Below, one piece after another: positions 31,499 through 33,367 of a stretch of DNA of 33,367 nt; the first letter of the stretch is position 1; each line of letters begins with the position of its first letter. The DNA is from Bacillota bacterium (lineage in GTDB: Bacteria > Bacillota > Sulfobacillia > JAJYWN01 > JAJZPE01). The position numbers and the translations under genes were made by a program. The notes under the pieces are model-generated. The model saw nothing but the letters and a program-made list of their open reading frames with translations, was not told the DNA's origin and ran no database searches. The DNA lies in NCBI GenBank assembly GCA_021811325.1, contig JAJZPE010000015.1, positions 1-33,367 of the forward strand, given 5' to 3'.

Positions 31499-31995
31499 TG
31501 GCTGTTTCCGACCGTCGACCCGTCATTCGTCGCGCCGAGGAGCGCGACTTCCCGGCTCTGGTCCGGCTCTACCGCGAGTTCCACCGGTTCCACGTGGCCG
31601 GGGTGCCCACCCGCCTATGCGATCCGGAGCGGGTGGACGAGGACGAGGTCGTCGGGATGCTGAGGAAAATCGCCGGCAACGAGCGGGCGGCCCTCTTGGT
31701 GGCCGAAGCCGAGGACCGGGTGGTCGGCCTGGCCGAAACCTACCTGAAGGAGACCGAGCCCAGCCCGTACGTCGTCCAACGCCGGTACGCCCTACTGCAA
31801 AGCCTGGTGGTGACAGAGGCCGAGCGGGGGATGGGCGTCGGGGCGAGGTTGGTCGCCGCCGTGCACCAGTGGGCCCGCGACCGAGGGGCTTCCGAGGTCG
31901 AGGTGGAGACCTGGGAGTTCCCTGCCGGACCACTTCGGTTCTACGAGTCGCTCGGCTACCGAACGGTCAAGCGCAGGCTGGCCAGAGACTTGTGA
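31495..31995 (+). CDS. GNAT-family N-acetyltransferase
   Basis: A 166-residue acetyl-CoA-dependent acetyltransferase. VIRRAEERDFPALVRLYREF is the usual N-terminal strand and helix. LLVAEAEDRVVGLAETYL forms the central hairpin. LQSLVVTEAERGMGVGARLVAAVHQWARDRG includes the acetyl-CoA pyrophosphate-binding motif (residues about 108-118), and PLRFYESLGYRTVKRRL is the standard C-terminal motif. The acceptor is unknown. The start ATG 31495 overlaps the larA-like stop (ATGA); ATG 31498 is an equal alternative. A hairpin with U-tract follows, so it closes the larA-like operon. Confidence 0.88.
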   Translation: MMAVSDRRPVIRRAEERDFPALVRLYREFHRFHVAGVPTRLCDPERVDEDEVVGMLRKIAGNERAALLVAEAEDRVVGLAETYLKETEPSPYVVQRRYALLQSLVVTEAERGMGVGARLVAAVHQWARDRGASEVEVETWEFPAGPLRFYESLGYRTVKRRLARDL

Positions 31996-32008
31996 TTCCG
32001 GAAAGATG

Positions 32009-32049
32009 CAAGCCCCACGCGACGAACTCGCATGGGACTTGTGTTTTCG
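32009..32049 (+). terminator. terminator after the acetyltransferase gene
   Basis: CAAGCCCCACGCG and CGCATGGGACTTG pair at eleven of thirteen positions around a seven-base loop, followed by TGTTTTCG. It begins 14 bases after the stop. Confidence 0.6.
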
Positions 32050-32106
32050 ACCGTCCGACCGCGTCTGACAGGACTTCGCCCTCGACCGGTCGAATGGACA
32101 ACACCT

Positions 32107-33367
32107 ATGCGCGTCGACACCCTCATTCCACCCCTCGGCCGGCGAGCCTGGTGGCTGTTGTTCGGCTACACCCTGGCCAACCTCGGGCTCGGCCTGACTG
32201 GGCCATTCCTGCTTATCTACCTGCACTCGGTCAGGGGCCTCGACCTGGGGCCGGCGGGTCTTGTCATCGCCTCCGCCGGCCTGGCCGGAGTGCTGTCCGT
32301 GCCGGCCTCCGGCTGGCTGGTCGACCGGGCCGGCGCCGGCTCAGCGGTGGTCGTCGGGCTTCTCGCAAGCGCCGGCGGAGCCCTGGCCTACCTGGCCGCT
32401 CGGGGACCGGCCGCGACCTTGCTTGCGGCCCTTCTGGCCGGGGCCGGGGCGGCCGGGTACTGGAACGGCCTGACCTCGCTCCTCGCCGTCGCCGTCCCGC
32501 CCGAGGGCCGGACGGGCATCTTCGCCGTGGCCTTTGCCCTCCAAAACCTGGGCTACGGGGTCGGGGCGGCGGCCGGCGGGCTCATCGTGGACGTCCAATC
32601 CCCAGCCTCTTTCGCGGTAGCTTTCATGGTCCAGGCCGCTCTGATGCTCTCGTTCGCCGCCGTGGTCGTCTACCGCCGCGAGGCGAGGCGCGAGCCCGAT
32701 GGCGCCGGCGAGCGGCCGACCGGTCCGGCCGCGCCGCTTGTCGGCTACGCGGTCGTCCTGCGTGACCGCGCCCTGCTGGTCCTCGCTGTCATCGAGGTCC
32801 TCGTCGGCGCGGTGACCATGGCCCTGCTGGCGACGGCCTTCCCGGCCTGGGTCACGGGACCGGTGGGGGCCTCTTCGCGTCTGCTCGGCCTGGCTTTCAC
32901 CGTCAACACCTTCACCATCGTCGTCGTCCAGATTGTCGTCCTCGGCCTCACCTGCGGCCGCCGGAGGACAGGTTCCCTGGCTGCGTCGGCCTATGTCTTC
33001 GGCCTAGCCGTGCTCCTGGTTCTGGGCGCGGGGATGGCCGGCGGGCCGCTCGGTGCGGTCGGCCTGCTGGCCGCCCTCGGCCTCTACGGTGTCGGCGAGA
33101 CGTTGTTCCAGCCAAGCATCATGGCTCTCGTCAACGACCTCGCCCCGGACGCCGAGCGCGGCCGGTACAACTCGGTCATCAACCTGTCCTTTCAAGCTGG
33201 GGCTATCGCCGGGCCTTCCGTGGCCGGCGCTGTCCTGGCTCGTGGCTGGTATGTGGGGCTCTTTGTCGGGCTCGCGGCGGTCTGTGGTCTCATCGCCCTG
33301 ACCGCACTCTGGTCGCGCCGAGTCATTTCAGCCGCGGCCGACCTGGGCCGCCACACCTCACGGGGTT
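32107..33367 (+). CDS. MFS-family transporter, cut by the window end
   Basis: The frame from ATG 32107 is open to the last base, giving 420 residues without a stop. It is absent from the ORF track because it runs off the window. The track's 31617..32765 ORF in this area is a shadow. The protein begins MRVDTLIPPLGRRAWWLLFGY and has about ten to twelve hydrophobic segments. GWLVDRAGAG after the second helix is the MFS loop motif. NSVINLSFQAGAIAGPSVAGAVLA lies near the end. A hydrophilic central loop (RREARREPDGAGERPTG) separates the two halves. It is an inner-membrane secondary transporter, probably a drug or metabolite exporter; the substrate is unknown. The ribosome binding site is weak. Confidence 0.88.
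   Translation, partial: MRVDTLIPPLGRRAWWLLFGYTLANLGLGLTGPFLLIYLHSVRGLDLGPAGLVIASAGLAGVLSVPASGWLVDRAGAGSAVVVGLLASAGGALAYLAARGPAATLLAALLAGAGAAGYWNGLTSLLAVAVPPEGRTGIFAVAFALQNLGYGVGAAAGGLIVDVQSPASFAVAFMVQAALMLSFAAVVVYRREARREPDGAGERPTGPAAPLVGYAVVLRDRALLVLAVIEVLVGAVTMALLATAFPAWVTGPVGASSRLLGLAFTVNTFTIVVVQIVVLGLTCGRRRTGSLAASAYVFGLAVLLVLGAGMAGGPLGAVGLLAALGLYGVGETLFQPSIMALVNDLAPDAERGRYNSVINLSFQAGAIAGPSVAGAVLARGWYVGLFVGLAAVCGLIALTALWSRRVISAAADLGRHTSRG

Noticed and set aside
31617-32765. 382-aa plus-strand ORF across the acetyltransferase and transporter
   Set aside because: It is out of frame with both real genes, arginine/glycine-rich, and crosses a terminator.

Overview
The window is about 33 kb of very GC-rich DNA, densely packed with genes that almost all end in G or C at third codon positions. 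Several features point to a high-GC, probably anaerobic and spore-forming member of the Bacillota. These are the PHP-protein/rapZ/yvcK/whiA block, a long-chain polyprenyl diphosphate synthase, strong GGAGG ribosome binding sites, many non-ATG starts and a possible divergent small acid-soluble spore protein. No rRNA, tRNA, CRISPR array, insertion sequence or phage gene was seen. This assignment comes from gene content alone.

Region 1 (1-11.5 kb) is mainly cell-wall sugar salvage. After a 5'-truncated unknown gene, an alpha/beta hydrolase, a small hidden minus-strand membrane ORF and a stand-alone pyruvate-kinase C-terminal-domain protein come cupin-type glucose-6-phosphate isomerase, MurQ and NagZ. 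An L,D-transpeptidase and a small membrane protein lie on the minus strand. Then come a D-2-hydroxyacid dehydrogenase, AnmK, an anchored endonuclease/exonuclease/phosphatase-family protein and NagB. Together NagZ, AnmK, MurQ and NagB form most of a route from anhydro-muropeptides to fructose-6-phosphate, with D-lactate as by-product. NagA and a transporter are not in the window.

Region 2 (11.6-15.85 kb) is the conserved Gram-positive block PHP phosphoesterase, rapZ, yvcK, whiA, closed by a clear terminator. whiA appears to start at CTG, and murQ in region 1 appears to start at ATT. Both follow the same GGAGGTGAACC sequence, and both true N-termini are missing from the ORF track.

Region 3 (16.1-23.0 kb) is a seven-gene operon in the order hdrC-hdrB-hdrA-flxD-flxC-flxB-flxA. 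It encodes a heterodisulfide-reductase-like module joined to an NAD(P)H-oxidoreductase module. This is the architecture of a flavin-based electron-bifurcating HdrABC-FlxABCD complex. No hydrogenase, formate dehydrogenase or DsrC is encoded nearby, so the disulfide or other acceptor is unknown.

Region 4 (23.1-33.4 kb) is mixed housekeeping and accessory. It contains polyprenyl diphosphate synthase, the SASP-like small protein, a beta-CASP metallo-beta-lactamase RNase-like protein, hemL, a DUF6125-like protein and a LigB/MEMO-family protein. It continues with a minus-strand TGS-type GTPase diverging from a LarA-like nickel-pincer isomerase homologue, a GNAT acetyltransferase, and an MFS transporter cut by the window end and absent from the ORF track.
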